Assembly (NCBI GenBank): GCA_017961515.1
Contig: JAGCXC010000072.1
Location: 1-37,953, forward strand
DNA length: 37,953 nucleotides
Direction of reading: 5' to 3'
DNA from: Clostridiales bacterium
GTDB taxonomy: Bacteria > Bacillota > Clostridia > Acetivibrionales > RGIG10202
Shown here: piece after piece, positions 30,622 through 37,953 of the stretch
Layout of the letters: the number at the start of each line of letters is the position of its first letter
Position numbering within the stretch: the first letter of the stretch is position 1
The notes under the pieces: model-generated
The model's input: the letters and a program-made list of their open reading frames with translations, nothing else
Told to the model about the DNA's origin: nothing
The model's database searches: none
Position numbers and translations under genes: made by a program

Positions 30622-32415
30622 ATGACGACAGAGCGTATTAAATTATTTAAGAGCCTACAGGTTAGGTTGGTATATATGTTTGTATTGATGACGTCGGCGC
30701 TTATGATCATTGCCGCTATATCGATAAACAATTCTGTACAGTCATCTTATTATAAGACATTTAAGACTAGAATAGAGAAAGGTTTTGATGAGTGGAGACT
30801 CAGGAAAAATCCTACACGTGATGAAATTTCGCATTACTTAAGAGAAGAGAAAAATGCTATGTTTTTGTTTTTGATAACTGACTACAAAACATATAGCATA
30901 ATAGATCAAAAGACAAACGAGATAATTTATTCAAGTGACAAGTTATTTGAAGAGGATAGAGAAAAACTTTTAAATCAGATACAAAGATCTAGTAATTATG
31001 TAAAGGCGCTTGCAGGGCTAGTTGGAAGCAAGGACAAACTAATTAAGTTTAAAGATAAGGCATATCTAGATTACGCGAAACCTGAGGGTGATTTTGTATT
31101 ATATTTTAGATATGATAGGGATGACTGGAAGGGTACGATAGATAAGTTTAATCAGATTATATATATAAGTTTTTTTATAGCAATAATTTCGTCGCTCATA
31201 GTTGGATATTTTTTGTCAAAAACTATAACGACACCAATAAAGGATATTATGTATAAAGCAAAAAAAATGGCAGAGGGAGAGTTTGAAGAGACGCTTGAGG
31301 TTAAGTCGGATGATGAGATAGGAAAGCTTACGGAGACCTTTAATTACATGGCGGGAGAGATACAGTCGCACTTAACTGAGTTAAAAAAAGAGAAGAACAA
31401 AATAGAGACAATACTTCACTACATGACAGATGGAGTAATAGCGTTTGATATGAACGGGGAATTAATACACGTAAATTCTATAGCAAAGCATATTTTAAAT
31501 AAAGATGTGTTTGATTATACGTTTTATGATTTTGTAAAGGAACTTGATTTAGATATAACAATTAGTAAAGTGTCAGAGTTAAAGCCATTTGAGACCATAG
31601 AAGAAAATATTTATGTAAGTGATAAATTTTTAAAGATGCAAGTGGTGAATTTTAGTAGTAAGACTAATTTTAATGAAGGAATAATATTTGTTATTTGTGA
31701 TAACACGAAGCAACAAAGATTGGATAATATGCGAAGGGATTTTGTGGCAAATGTATCGCATGAGTTAAGAACACCACTTACATCAATAAAAGGCTATACT
31801 GAAACATTATTAGATGGGGGGGTTTCAGATTTAAAAATAGCAAATAAATTTTTGAATGTTATAGATTCAGAGACAGATAGAATGATACGTTTGGTTAATG
31901 ATTTATTACAGCTAACTAAAATAGATGGGGATAGAATTAAATGGAATAAGAGTATAGTTAATATGAATAAATTAGTGGAGTTTATTGCATATAAAATGAA
32001 TTTAGTTATAAAGGATAAAGGCCTATCGATGAAACTTGCAAAAGGGAAAAAGGTATCTCCAGTTGTGATAGATAGAGACAGGATAGAGCAAGTTATAGTA
32101 AATATTTTAAGTAATTCAATTAAATATACTCCAAGGGGTGGAAGGATAGAAATAGCTACAAGAGAGGATAGCGATTATGTTAAAGTTAGAATAAAAGATA
32201 CAGGTATAGGTATACCGGGGGAAGATTTACCAAGGATTTGCGAGAGATTTTATAGAGTAGACAAAGCACGGTCTAGAAAGCAAGGAGGCACAGGACTTGG
32301 TTTGTCTATAGCAAAAGAAATACTAGAACAGCAGAATGGGAAAATGGAAATTGAAAGTGAATTAAATAAGGGGACTGTAGTTACAATCTATTTATCAAAG
32401 AGAGAGCAAATGTAG
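30622..32415 (+). CDS. walK: Sensor histidine kinase WalK
   Basis: Membrane sensor kinase, partner of WalR. It has a membrane helix at about 16-36, an extracellular domain of about 140 residues, and a second helix at about 178-199. A HAMP domain follows (TTPIKDIMYKAKKMAEGEFE, then SDDEIGKLTETFNYMAGEI), then a PAS domain (ILHYMTDGVIAFDMNGELIHVN). The HisKA motif is NVSHELRTPLTSIKGY with phospho-acceptor His380. The ATPase boxes are NILSNSIKYTPRGG, DTGIGIPGED and GGTGLGLSIAKEI. The length, 597 residues, is close to Bacillus WalK. The start is uncertain: ATG 30622 and TTG 30613 both lack an ideal ribosome binding site. It is 24 nt after walR. Confidence 0.93.
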   Translation: MTTERIKLFKSLQVRLVYMFVLMTSALMIIAAISINNSVQSSYYKTFKTRIEKGFDEWRLRKNPTRDEISHYLREEKNAMFLFLITDYKTYSIIDQKTNEIIYSSDKLFEEDREKLLNQIQRSSNYVKALAGLVGSKDKLIKFKDKAYLDYAKPEGDFVLYFRYDRDDWKGTIDKFNQIIYISFFIAIISSLIVGYFLSKTITTPIKDIMYKAKKMAEGEFEETLEVKSDDEIGKLTETFNYMAGEIQSHLTELKKEKNKIETILHYMTDGVIAFDMNGELIHVNSIAKHILNKDVFDYTFYDFVKELDLDITISKVSELKPFETIEENIYVSDKFLKMQVVNFSSKTNFNEGIIFVICDNTKQQRLDNMRRDFVANVSHELRTPLTSIKGYTETLLDGGVSDLKIANKFLNVIDSETDRMIRLVNDLLQLTKIDGDRIKWNKSIVNMNKLVEFIAYKMNLVIKDKGLSMKLAKGKKVSPVVIDRDRIEQVIVNILSNSIKYTPRGGRIEIATREDSDYVKVRIKDTGIGIPGEDLPRICERFYRVDKARSRKQGGTGLGLSIAKEILEQQNGKMEIESELNKGTVVTIYLSKREQM

Positions 32416-32518
32416 ATGTAAGATAGTCTGCAAGTGGTGAATAATGTAGTTGCGAGTGTCTTTGTCAATTTCTGAGTTCTCAAAACCATAGTTTTAAAGA
32501 GGGGATAAAGGTGATTGT

Positions 32519-33016
32519 ATGAGAAAGATGTTGAAACAATTAGCTGCTTTGGCTATAATAATTGCTATTTTTGGCATGACGCAATCATACGCAAAAGATA
32601 ACCTGTTATGTACGGGACGACAAACAGAACAATTTTTGGTGTCAATAGCAAGACCACTTCAGGATGAGTCTACATATAAGGACATGTTTAAGATATGCGG
32701 TAGTACAAAGATGGACAATATAAGGATACGAATGTATATATGGAACGAGAACACAGGCACATACAAAGCGCTTAAGAATTCACAGGGAGAGACATATTGG
32801 GATATTGGGAGATCGGGTGTTTTTGTAAAAGAGGCGATGTTACCTAAAAAGGGTGTTAACATAGTTCGTGTTTGTGCATATGATAAAAGACAAGAACACA
32901 AATTGGAGGTTGGCAGAAACTTGCAAGTAAATGAGTTTAGCATAATCTTTTTAAATAAAAAAGTAAAAGACAGAGGACAAAGAGGAATGTTTAGTGTAGT
33001 AAAAAGAGATCAGTAG
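32519..33016 (+). CDS. Secreted protein of unknown function in the wal operon (165 residues)
   Basis: It begins with a basic N-region, a hydrophobic core LAALAIIIAIFGM and a likely signal peptidase site after SYA (about residue 25). The mature 140 residues include two cysteines (LLCTGRQTEQ and FKICGSTKM) that could form a disulfide. The stretches RIRMYIWNENTGTYKAL, WDIGRSGVFVKEAMLPKKGVN and RVCAYDKRQ suggest a beta-rich fold. I recognise no family. It lies between walK and yycH, a position with no extra gene in the standard walRKHIJ operon, which hints at a role in the same envelope signalling. AAAGGTG precedes ATG 32519; the gene is 103 nt after walK, and yycH follows by 17 nt. Confidence 0.75.
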   Translation: MRKMLKQLAALAIIIAIFGMTQSYAKDNLLCTGRQTEQFLVSIARPLQDESTYKDMFKICGSTKMDNIRIRMYIWNENTGTYKALKNSQGETYWDIGRSGVFVKEAMLPKKGVNIVRVCAYDKRQEHKLEVGRNLQVNEFSIIFLNKKVKDRGQRGMFSVVKRDQ

Positions 33017-33033
33017 AGATTAGAGGTAATGTT

Positions 33034-34497
33034 ATGCATAGTACAAAAGATAGAGTAAAGAACATAATATTAATAGGGCTAATTATGCTAAGTATAGTGC
33101 AGGTTGAGATTTATTGGAACTATCAATCTGACAACCAGTTAGGAAAATTGTTAGGGAAGATATATAGCGAAGATAAATACAATTTTGGAGTGGAAGAATT
33201 TTTCCGCCCGGATAGAATAATTGTATCAGAGGGTTTTGATGAAAATCATTGGATATTAAAGAAGAACAGTTGGGAGTATGAGGTATTGTGGAAAGATGCC
33301 AAGAGTTACATAAAAGATTTTTTAGACACAGAGGAGTATAAGGAAGTCATACCATTTGATTACGATAATTGGAGTAATGTGATAATAAGAAAATCAATAC
33401 TTATAGAGTTTGATGGAGACATAGATGTAAATCTTGTATCAACGTTATTAGGAAATAGTCTGGCAAAGGATATGCAGTTAAAACACGTAAAGAAAGTACT
33501 AATGCAGCCATTTGAGGATGTAAATAATGTAATGACGTTCTACGTAGCAGATGAGAGTGACATATATAAAGTAACCAGTCCTATTTCAAATGAGAGATTG
33601 CCGAAAGAAGCGTATGACAAGTTAATAGCAAGCTTTGAGGGAAGAGGTAATCTTAATAAGTATAGTCTGATAAACGAAATTTTTCCCAATAAGGAGATGG
33701 CGCCATTTAACATAAGTTCAGATGTACTGATTGCGATAGATGAATCGTCGACAGAGAGGTACAATTCTTATTTTTGTATGCTGCCAATACTTTTAGATGA
33801 TATCATGTTTAACAACAATTCGGATTTAGATGATTTATCGAGGGAGGTACTTGGGGAGAATATTGAATATTATGATATAGGTGTTGACGCATATGGTACA
33901 GTAGTGTTTAAAAACGTAGAGAACATATTTAGGCTATATAAGGATGGGGTACTTGAGTACAAATATTTAGATACAGTGCAAAAGGATAAAGATGAGAGCA
34001 TTATAAAGTCTTTCAAGATAGCGACGGAGTTTATTGCGAATTTAAAAGGGTTAACAGAAGGTGCAGATATAACGTTAATTAGTGCAAAGAAAAATAGTAG
34101 AGAAGGGTATAAATTTACTTTTGATTATAAGATAGACGATATGCCGGTGATTATAAGCAATTATAAATCTCAAGTGGTGCCAGGTATGAATTTAAAGAAC
34201 GCAATAGAGATTGTAAGTACTGGGAATAGGGTAATAAGTTGTTTTTGGATACTAAGAGATTTTGATAAAGTGCAAGATGCTGCACAGTATTACGTGGCTT
34301 TTGAGGGGTTGTTAGATGAATTATTTAAAAAATATAATATAGATAAAAAAAAGTTAGAGATACAGGATATGTATAACGCATACATTGTCAATTTTAATGA
34401 TGAGGATATGGTGTTAGAACCACAGCTTATAGCGACGACATCTGTAGGACCAGGACAAAATGATTTTTATTCGGTATCGCTTAGGAGAAAGGATTGA
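33034..34497 (+). CDS. yycH: WalK regulator YycH
   Basis: Membrane-anchored protein that, with YycI, modulates WalK activity from outside the cell. There is one N-terminal membrane helix (IILIGLIMLSIVQVEIYW) and then a large extracellular part up to residue 487. FFRPDRIIVSEG is the typical YycH stretch after the anchor. Overall length and position (walK side, just before yycI) agree with the family, but sequence similarity is low by nature. AGAGGT precedes ATG 33034. yycI begins 5 nt after the stop, so the two are coupled. Confidence 0.85.
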   Translation: MHSTKDRVKNIILIGLIMLSIVQVEIYWNYQSDNQLGKLLGKIYSEDKYNFGVEEFFRPDRIIVSEGFDENHWILKKNSWEYEVLWKDAKSYIKDFLDTEEYKEVIPFDYDNWSNVIIRKSILIEFDGDIDVNLVSTLLGNSLAKDMQLKHVKKVLMQPFEDVNNVMTFYVADESDIYKVTSPISNERLPKEAYDKLIASFEGRGNLNKYSLINEIFPNKEMAPFNISSDVLIAIDESSTERYNSYFCMLPILLDDIMFNNNSDLDDLSREVLGENIEYYDIGVDAYGTVVFKNVENIFRLYKDGVLEYKYLDTVQKDKDESIIKSFKIATEFIANLKGLTEGADITLISAKKNSREGYKFTFDYKIDDMPVIISNYKSQVVPGMNLKNAIEIVSTGNRVISCFWILRDFDKVQDAAQYYVAFEGLLDELFKKYNIDKKKLEIQDMYNAYIVNFNDEDMVLEPQLIATTSVGPGQNDFYSVSLRRKD

Positions 34498-34502
34498 TGT
34501 AG

Positions 34503-35294
34503 ATGGAGTGGTCTAAAGCTAAAAATATATTGATACTTATATATGTTATGGTGAATATTTTTTTATCAATGGTACTAGGAACGTTGTATATGAAGCGTAG
34601 GATTTCGGAGGATACATTAAATAATACAATAATTGCATTAAAAAATAGGGGTGTTCTTGTAAATTGTAAATTATCAAGGTATAATAAAGAGACTGGTACG
34701 TTGTCATATGAAAAATTTACGATAGATAGAAAACGTGTACTAGATAAAATAATGGGGAAGAGTGTGATAGAAGGGCAGAATGAATATAAAACAAAAAACA
34801 AAGAAATTATTTTTTTAGATGATAACAAGCTAGTATATAAAGATTATACATGGCACAGAGGTAGAGACTACGAAAACGATGTGATACGGTATGCAAATAG
34901 CGTATTACAAAAATGTAATATTGAGTTTGAAGGGGAGATTGATGAGAGGGATGTAAACAGAGTGACTATATATGAGAAATATGAGGGCTTTTGTGTATTC
35001 GGTAATTATGTTAAAATAGATATTGATGGAGACACAGTATCAATGGAGATAAGTTATAGAAAGGTACGGGCAATAGATACTAAGAAAAGAAAGATAATGC
35101 CAATACATCAGGTGTTGCTAAAGAATATAGTCAATATGGAAGGAGAAATAATAACTGATATAAAGTTTGGATTTAGAGAGAGTATTTTAGAGGATAACAT
35201 AAAAGAGTTGGATGATATACCTGTGTGGAGAGTTAGGTTTAATAACAGAGACGATATTTTTTACAAGGCGTATACAGGTAAATTGGTAAAATAA
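34503..35294 (+). CDS. yycI: WalK regulator YycI
   Basis: A 263-residue partner of YycH. It starts MEWSKAKNILILIYVMVNIF, the characteristic YycI N-terminus with one membrane helix, followed by an extracellular domain containing repeated Asp-rich turns (FEGEIDERDVNRVTIYEKYEG, DIDGDTVSMEISYRKV). YycH and YycI form a complex with the membrane helices of WalK. It lies between yycH and murA. No separate promoter is seen. Confidence 0.87.
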   Translation: MEWSKAKNILILIYVMVNIFLSMVLGTLYMKRRISEDTLNNTIIALKNRGVLVNCKLSRYNKETGTLSYEKFTIDRKRVLDKIMGKSVIEGQNEYKTKNKEIIFLDDNKLVYKDYTWHRGRDYENDVIRYANSVLQKCNIEFEGEIDERDVNRVTIYEKYEGFCVFGNYVKIDIDGDTVSMEISYRKVRAIDTKKRKIMPIHQVLLKNIVNMEGEIITDIKFGFRESILEDNIKELDDIPVWRVRFNNRDDIFYKAYTGKLVK

Positions 35295-35317
35295 TATAAG
35301 ATTTGGGGGAATTTTAA

Positions 35318-36577
35318 TTGGAAAGAATAATTATAAAAGGTGGAACTCCTTTAAAGGGGGAAGTTGTAGTAAGTGGAGCTAAAAATGCTGCAGTAGCAAT
35401 ACTTCCAGCTGCGTTGATGATAGATGGTGTATGTGAGATAGATAACGTACCTGATATAAAGGATATTAGAATTTTGAAAGGGATAATGAAAGATTTAGGA
35501 GCAGAAATTACCCGTGATGAAAAGAATGAAGTGTGTTTTGATTGTAGACACATAAAAAGTTTTGAAGCAATATCAAATGAGGTAAGTAAGCTTAGGGCGT
35601 CGTACTATTTTTTGGGTGCGATGTTGGGTAGATTTAAAAAAGCAAAAGTAAGTTTTCCGGGAGGATGTGATTTTGGCACAAGACCAATAGATCAGCATAT
35701 AAAAGGATTTGAGGCCTTGGGTGCTAGAGTATGTTTTGAGGGGGATGTTATAAGTGTTGAAGCTGATCGTTTAGTTGGAACACAAATTTTCTTGGACGTA
35801 GTTAGCGTTGGAGCGACGATTAATATAATGCTTTCGGCCGTTTGTGCAGAAGGTACGACAATAATAGAGAATGCAGCAAAGGAGCTGCATGTGGTTGATG
35901 TAGCAAACTTTTTGAATGTAATGGGCGCGGATATAAAAGGTGCTGGGACAGATAGAATAAAAATAAAGGGAGTAAAAAGACTTGTTGGTAACGCTACACA
36001 TAGTATAATTCCAGATATGATAGAAGCTGGTACATATATGTTGGCGAGTGCAATAACTAAAGGAGATGTTGTGGTACGTAATATAATACCAAAGCATCTA
36101 GAGCCATTGACAGCGAAACTTACAGAGATGAATGTTGATATGGAGGAAGGTATAGACTACATAAGAATAAAAGGACGGGATGAAGTAAATCCGGTTAACA
36201 TAAAGACTAGTCCATATCCAGGATTTCCCACAGATTTACATCCGCAGATGAGTGTGTTTTTAACATGTGCGAATGGTAAAAGTAAGATAACAGAAGGGAT
36301 ATGGGAGCTTAGGTTTCAGTACGTAGATGAGTTAAAGAAGATGGGAGCGTATATAAATTTAGAGAATAGGACAGCGACCATAAAAGGCGGAAATAAATTA
36401 CATGGCGAGAAAGTTTTTGCAAGTGATTTAAGAGCGGGAGCAGCGTTGGTGTTAGCGGGATTAATAGCTGATGGGGTTACTGAGGTTTACAATGTTAACT
36501 ATATAGACCGAGGATATGAGAGACTGGAGGAGAAGTTAGTTAATCTAGGTGCTAAGATAAAGAGGGTATTAGACTAA
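35318..36577 (+). CDS. murA: UDP-N-acetylglucosamine 1-carboxyvinyltransferase
   Basis: First committed step of peptidoglycan precursor synthesis: transfer of enolpyruvate from PEP to UDP-GlcNAc. It has Lys22 and Asn23 in SGAKNAAVAILPA, the active-site Cys116 in FPGGCDFGTRPIDQH, and the late PGFPTDLHPQMSV motif with its catalytic Asp. Because Cys116 is present, the enzyme should be fosfomycin-sensitive. The length, 419 residues, is normal. It starts at TTG 35318 with GGGGGA upstream; the N-terminus MERIIIKGG is typical. Its place between yycI and walJ puts a cell-wall synthesis enzyme under the WalRK operon. Confidence 0.96.
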   Translation: MERIIIKGGTPLKGEVVVSGAKNAAVAILPAALMIDGVCEIDNVPDIKDIRILKGIMKDLGAEITRDEKNEVCFDCRHIKSFEAISNEVSKLRASYYFLGAMLGRFKKAKVSFPGGCDFGTRPIDQHIKGFEALGARVCFEGDVISVEADRLVGTQIFLDVVSVGATINIMLSAVCAEGTTIIENAAKELHVVDVANFLNVMGADIKGAGTDRIKIKGVKRLVGNATHSIIPDMIEAGTYMLASAITKGDVVVRNIIPKHLEPLTAKLTEMNVDMEEGIDYIRIKGRDEVNPVNIKTSPYPGFPTDLHPQMSVFLTCANGKSKITEGIWELRFQYVDELKKMGAYINLENRTATIKGGNKLHGEKVFASDLRAGAALVLAGLIADGVTEVYNVNYIDRGYERLEEKLVNLGAKIKRVLD

Positions 36578-36596
36578 ATCAAAAAAGGCGGTAGAC

Positions 36597-37390
36597 ATGG
36601 CGGAATTTTGTAGTTTGTACAGCGGAAGTAAAGGGAATGTACTTTTTTTATAAAGGATAAAAACACGAGAATATTAATAGATGCAGGTATGAGCACAAAA
36701 AGGATTGTAGCTGCGTTAAATGAGATAGGGGAAGACCCCAAGGATATTGATGCTATATTGATTTCACATGAGCATAAAGACCATATACAGGGGATAAAAG
36801 TATTTTTCAATAAATATGGAGTCCCCGTGTATGCGAATGAGAAAACATGGGAGAAGATAGCGAAATTTACAGAAGATGTGATACCCGATAGCGAGAAAAA
36901 GTATTTTTGTACATCGGAGGAGTTCCGCATAGGAGATATAACAGTGCGTCCGTTTGCAACATCGCATGATGCAGCTGAACCGGTAGGGTTTAATTTTTTT
37001 GCAGGAGACAAAAAGATTACAACGGCAACTGATTTAGGGTGTATGGATCGTGATATAGTTGATGCGCTGGATGATTCGGACTTTATTTTTCTAGAATCCA
37101 ATCATGATAGAAACATGCTTAAGGTGGGACCGTATCCATGGCCACTAAAGAAGAGAATAGCAAGTAAGCTCGGACATTTGCCTAATGACGTAGCGGCAAG
37201 GGCGGTGGCATTTTTCGCGTCAAGAGGAACTGATATGTTTATGATGGGGCATCTTAGTCAGAACAACAATTTTCCTGAGCTTGTGTATCAAAGTGTTAAA
37301 AATGAAGTAGAGGGAAAAGGTATATTAATGTCGAATATAGATTTTTTTGTAGCAAGTCAAGATGTTATAAGTGATATTAAGCATATATGA
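36597..37390 (+). CDS. walJ: WalJ metallo-hydrolase, split by one base at a slippery T7 run
   Basis: The first frame starts at ATG 36597 and reads MAEFCSLYSGSKGNVLFL before TAA at 36651. This is the typical WalJ/YycJ N-terminus. The rest of the protein continues in the -1 frame from ATA 36650: IKDKNTRILIDAGMSTKRI, then the metal motif SHEHKDH, TSHDAAEP, ESNHDRNM and MGHLSQNN. Joined, it is 264 residues, the family's usual size. The shift is at T TTT TTA (36644-36650), the canonical -1 slippery heptamer, with AAAGGGA (36630-36636) eight bases upstream. Options are programmed frameshifting, transcript slippage, a true mutation or a sequence error. The downstream frame alone (ATG 36689) would lack the first strands. 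Bacillus WalJ is linked to coordinating wall growth with replication. It is 19 nt after murA. Confidence 0.82.
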
Positions 37391-37412
37391 GGTTATAATA
37401 GAGAGGGAGACA

Positions 37413-37892
37413 ATGAGAGTAACGATTGTGTGTGTAGGAAAAGTGAAGGAGAAGTATCTAAAGGATGCAATAGAGGAATATATAAAAAGGATTTCTAGAT
37501 TTTGCAAAGTGGATATAGTGGGAGTACCAGATAGAGAAATACCAGAGAGAAGCAACGACAGTGTAGGTACTAAGATAAAGGAACAAGAGGGTCAGGATAT
37601 ATTGAAGAAGATCAAGCCGGGGAGTACGGTTATTGCGTTAGATATAAAGGGGAAAATGCTTGATTCGTATGAGCTTGCGACAAAGCTTAGCGATTATTTT
37701 ATATCAGGTAGTTCACATATAAATTTTGTCATAGGAGGATCGCTAGGTCTAAGCGGAGAGGTACTAAATAGAGCAGATTTTAGATTGTCGTTTTCTAAAA
37801 TGACATTTCCACATCAATTGATGCGTGTTATTCTATTGGAACAGGTATATAGGTCATTTAAAATATTAAATAATGAGACATACCATAAGTAA
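37413..37892 (+). CDS. rlmH: 23S rRNA (pseudouridine-1915-N3)-methyltransferase
   Basis: RlmH is a small SPOUT methyltransferase that modifies pseudouridine 1915 in helix 69 of 23S rRNA. The 159-residue product begins MRVTIVCVGKVKEKYL. The SAM-binding knot is FVIGGSLGLSGEVLNRADF, and the C-terminus shows SKMTFPHQLMRVILLEQVY, ending in a YHK tail typical of the family. ATG 37413, preceded by GAGAGGGAGA, is chosen over the longer ATA/ATG frame from 37371, which overlaps the walJ end. It closes the wal operon here, as in many Firmicutes. Confidence 0.96.
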   Translation: MRVTIVCVGKVKEKYLKDAIEEYIKRISRFCKVDIVGVPDREIPERSNDSVGTKIKEQEGQDILKKIKPGSTVIALDIKGKMLDSYELATKLSDYFISGSSHINFVIGGSLGLSGEVLNRADFRLSFSKMTFPHQLMRVILLEQVYRSFKILNNETYHK

Positions 37893-37938
37893 TCAAAAAG
37901 CGGTAAGTGTTTCATAAAACGTAGTAAAAAGGATAAAA

Positions 37939-37953
37939 ATGGAGCAAGCTTAC
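37939..37953 (+). CDS. Possible start of a further gene, cut by the window end
   Basis: AAAAAGGA is followed six bases later by ATG 37939, and four more codons (EQAY) reach the window edge. Nothing more can be said. Confidence 0.25.

Noticed and set aside
36689..37390. walJ starting at ATG 36689 as an intact shorter gene
   Set aside because: This would drop the conserved first strand and the LIDAG stretch, and no ribosome binding site precedes it, while the missing part is found just upstream in another frame.
1..37953. tRNA or rRNA genes
   Set aside because: No cloverleaf with a TTCGA-type loop and no rRNA stretch could be found by reading both strands of the gaps.

Overview
The window looks like a chromosomal segment from a low-GC, endospore-forming Firmicute of the Clostridia type. 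The DNA is AT-rich, the coding strand carries more G than C, ribosome binding sites are AGGAGG-like and TTG/GTG starts are frequent. Spore-related genes are present (SpoVT, two small coat-F-type proteins, a PdaA-like deacetylase). The genus cannot be fixed from sequence alone. The presence of both mnmE-mnmG-rsmG and the wal operon with rlmH suggests an origin-proximal region, because both clusters sit near oriC in many Firmicutes. No replication strand switch is seen inside the window.

Layout. 0-3.5 kb: the tail of an unidentified gene, then rpsT (S20), a lipoprotein PdaA-like deacetylase, a PerM/YtvI-type permease and thioredoxin. 3.5-7.8 kb: the tRNA/rRNA modification cluster mnmE-mnmG-rsmG behind its own promoter. 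7.8-9.3 kb: a self-contained unit (promoter, 16-bp palindrome, 23-residue acidic peptide, terminator), then two coat-F-type genes and a long AT-rich spacer. 9.3-15 kb: potABCD polyamine importer, a GltP-type symporter and a FabG-like reductase. 15-19.1 kb: nadD-yqeK-rsfS-leuS. 19.1-26.5 kb: three consecutive ankyrin-repeat genes (392, 912 and 968 residues). 26.6-28.6 kb: an M14 peptidase with peptidoglycan-binding and LysM domains, and yabR on the minus strand. 28.9-29.8 kb: spoVT and rqcP. 29.8-37.9 kb: the wal operon (walR, walK, an unknown secreted protein, yycH, yycI, murA, walJ, rlmH).

Most of the window is housekeeping. The accessory signals that stand out are the following. (1) The ankyrin trio, two of which are long paralogues built as repeats, a shared 190-205 residue non-repeat domain, then repeats again. 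(2) walJ is split by one base at T TTT TTA, a canonical -1 slippery heptamer, with an SD-like AAAGGGA just upstream. (3) A 63-nt intergenic element occurs twice, with a compensatory base change in a small stem. (4) A near-identical 24-25 nt motif lies just upstream of the mnmE and pot promoters. (5) The compact 23-residue peptide unit. (6) A block carrying yabR and the peptidase has strand composition unlike its surroundings and may be an inverted or relocated segment. All functions are assigned by reading translated sequence against remembered family motifs; no database search was run.
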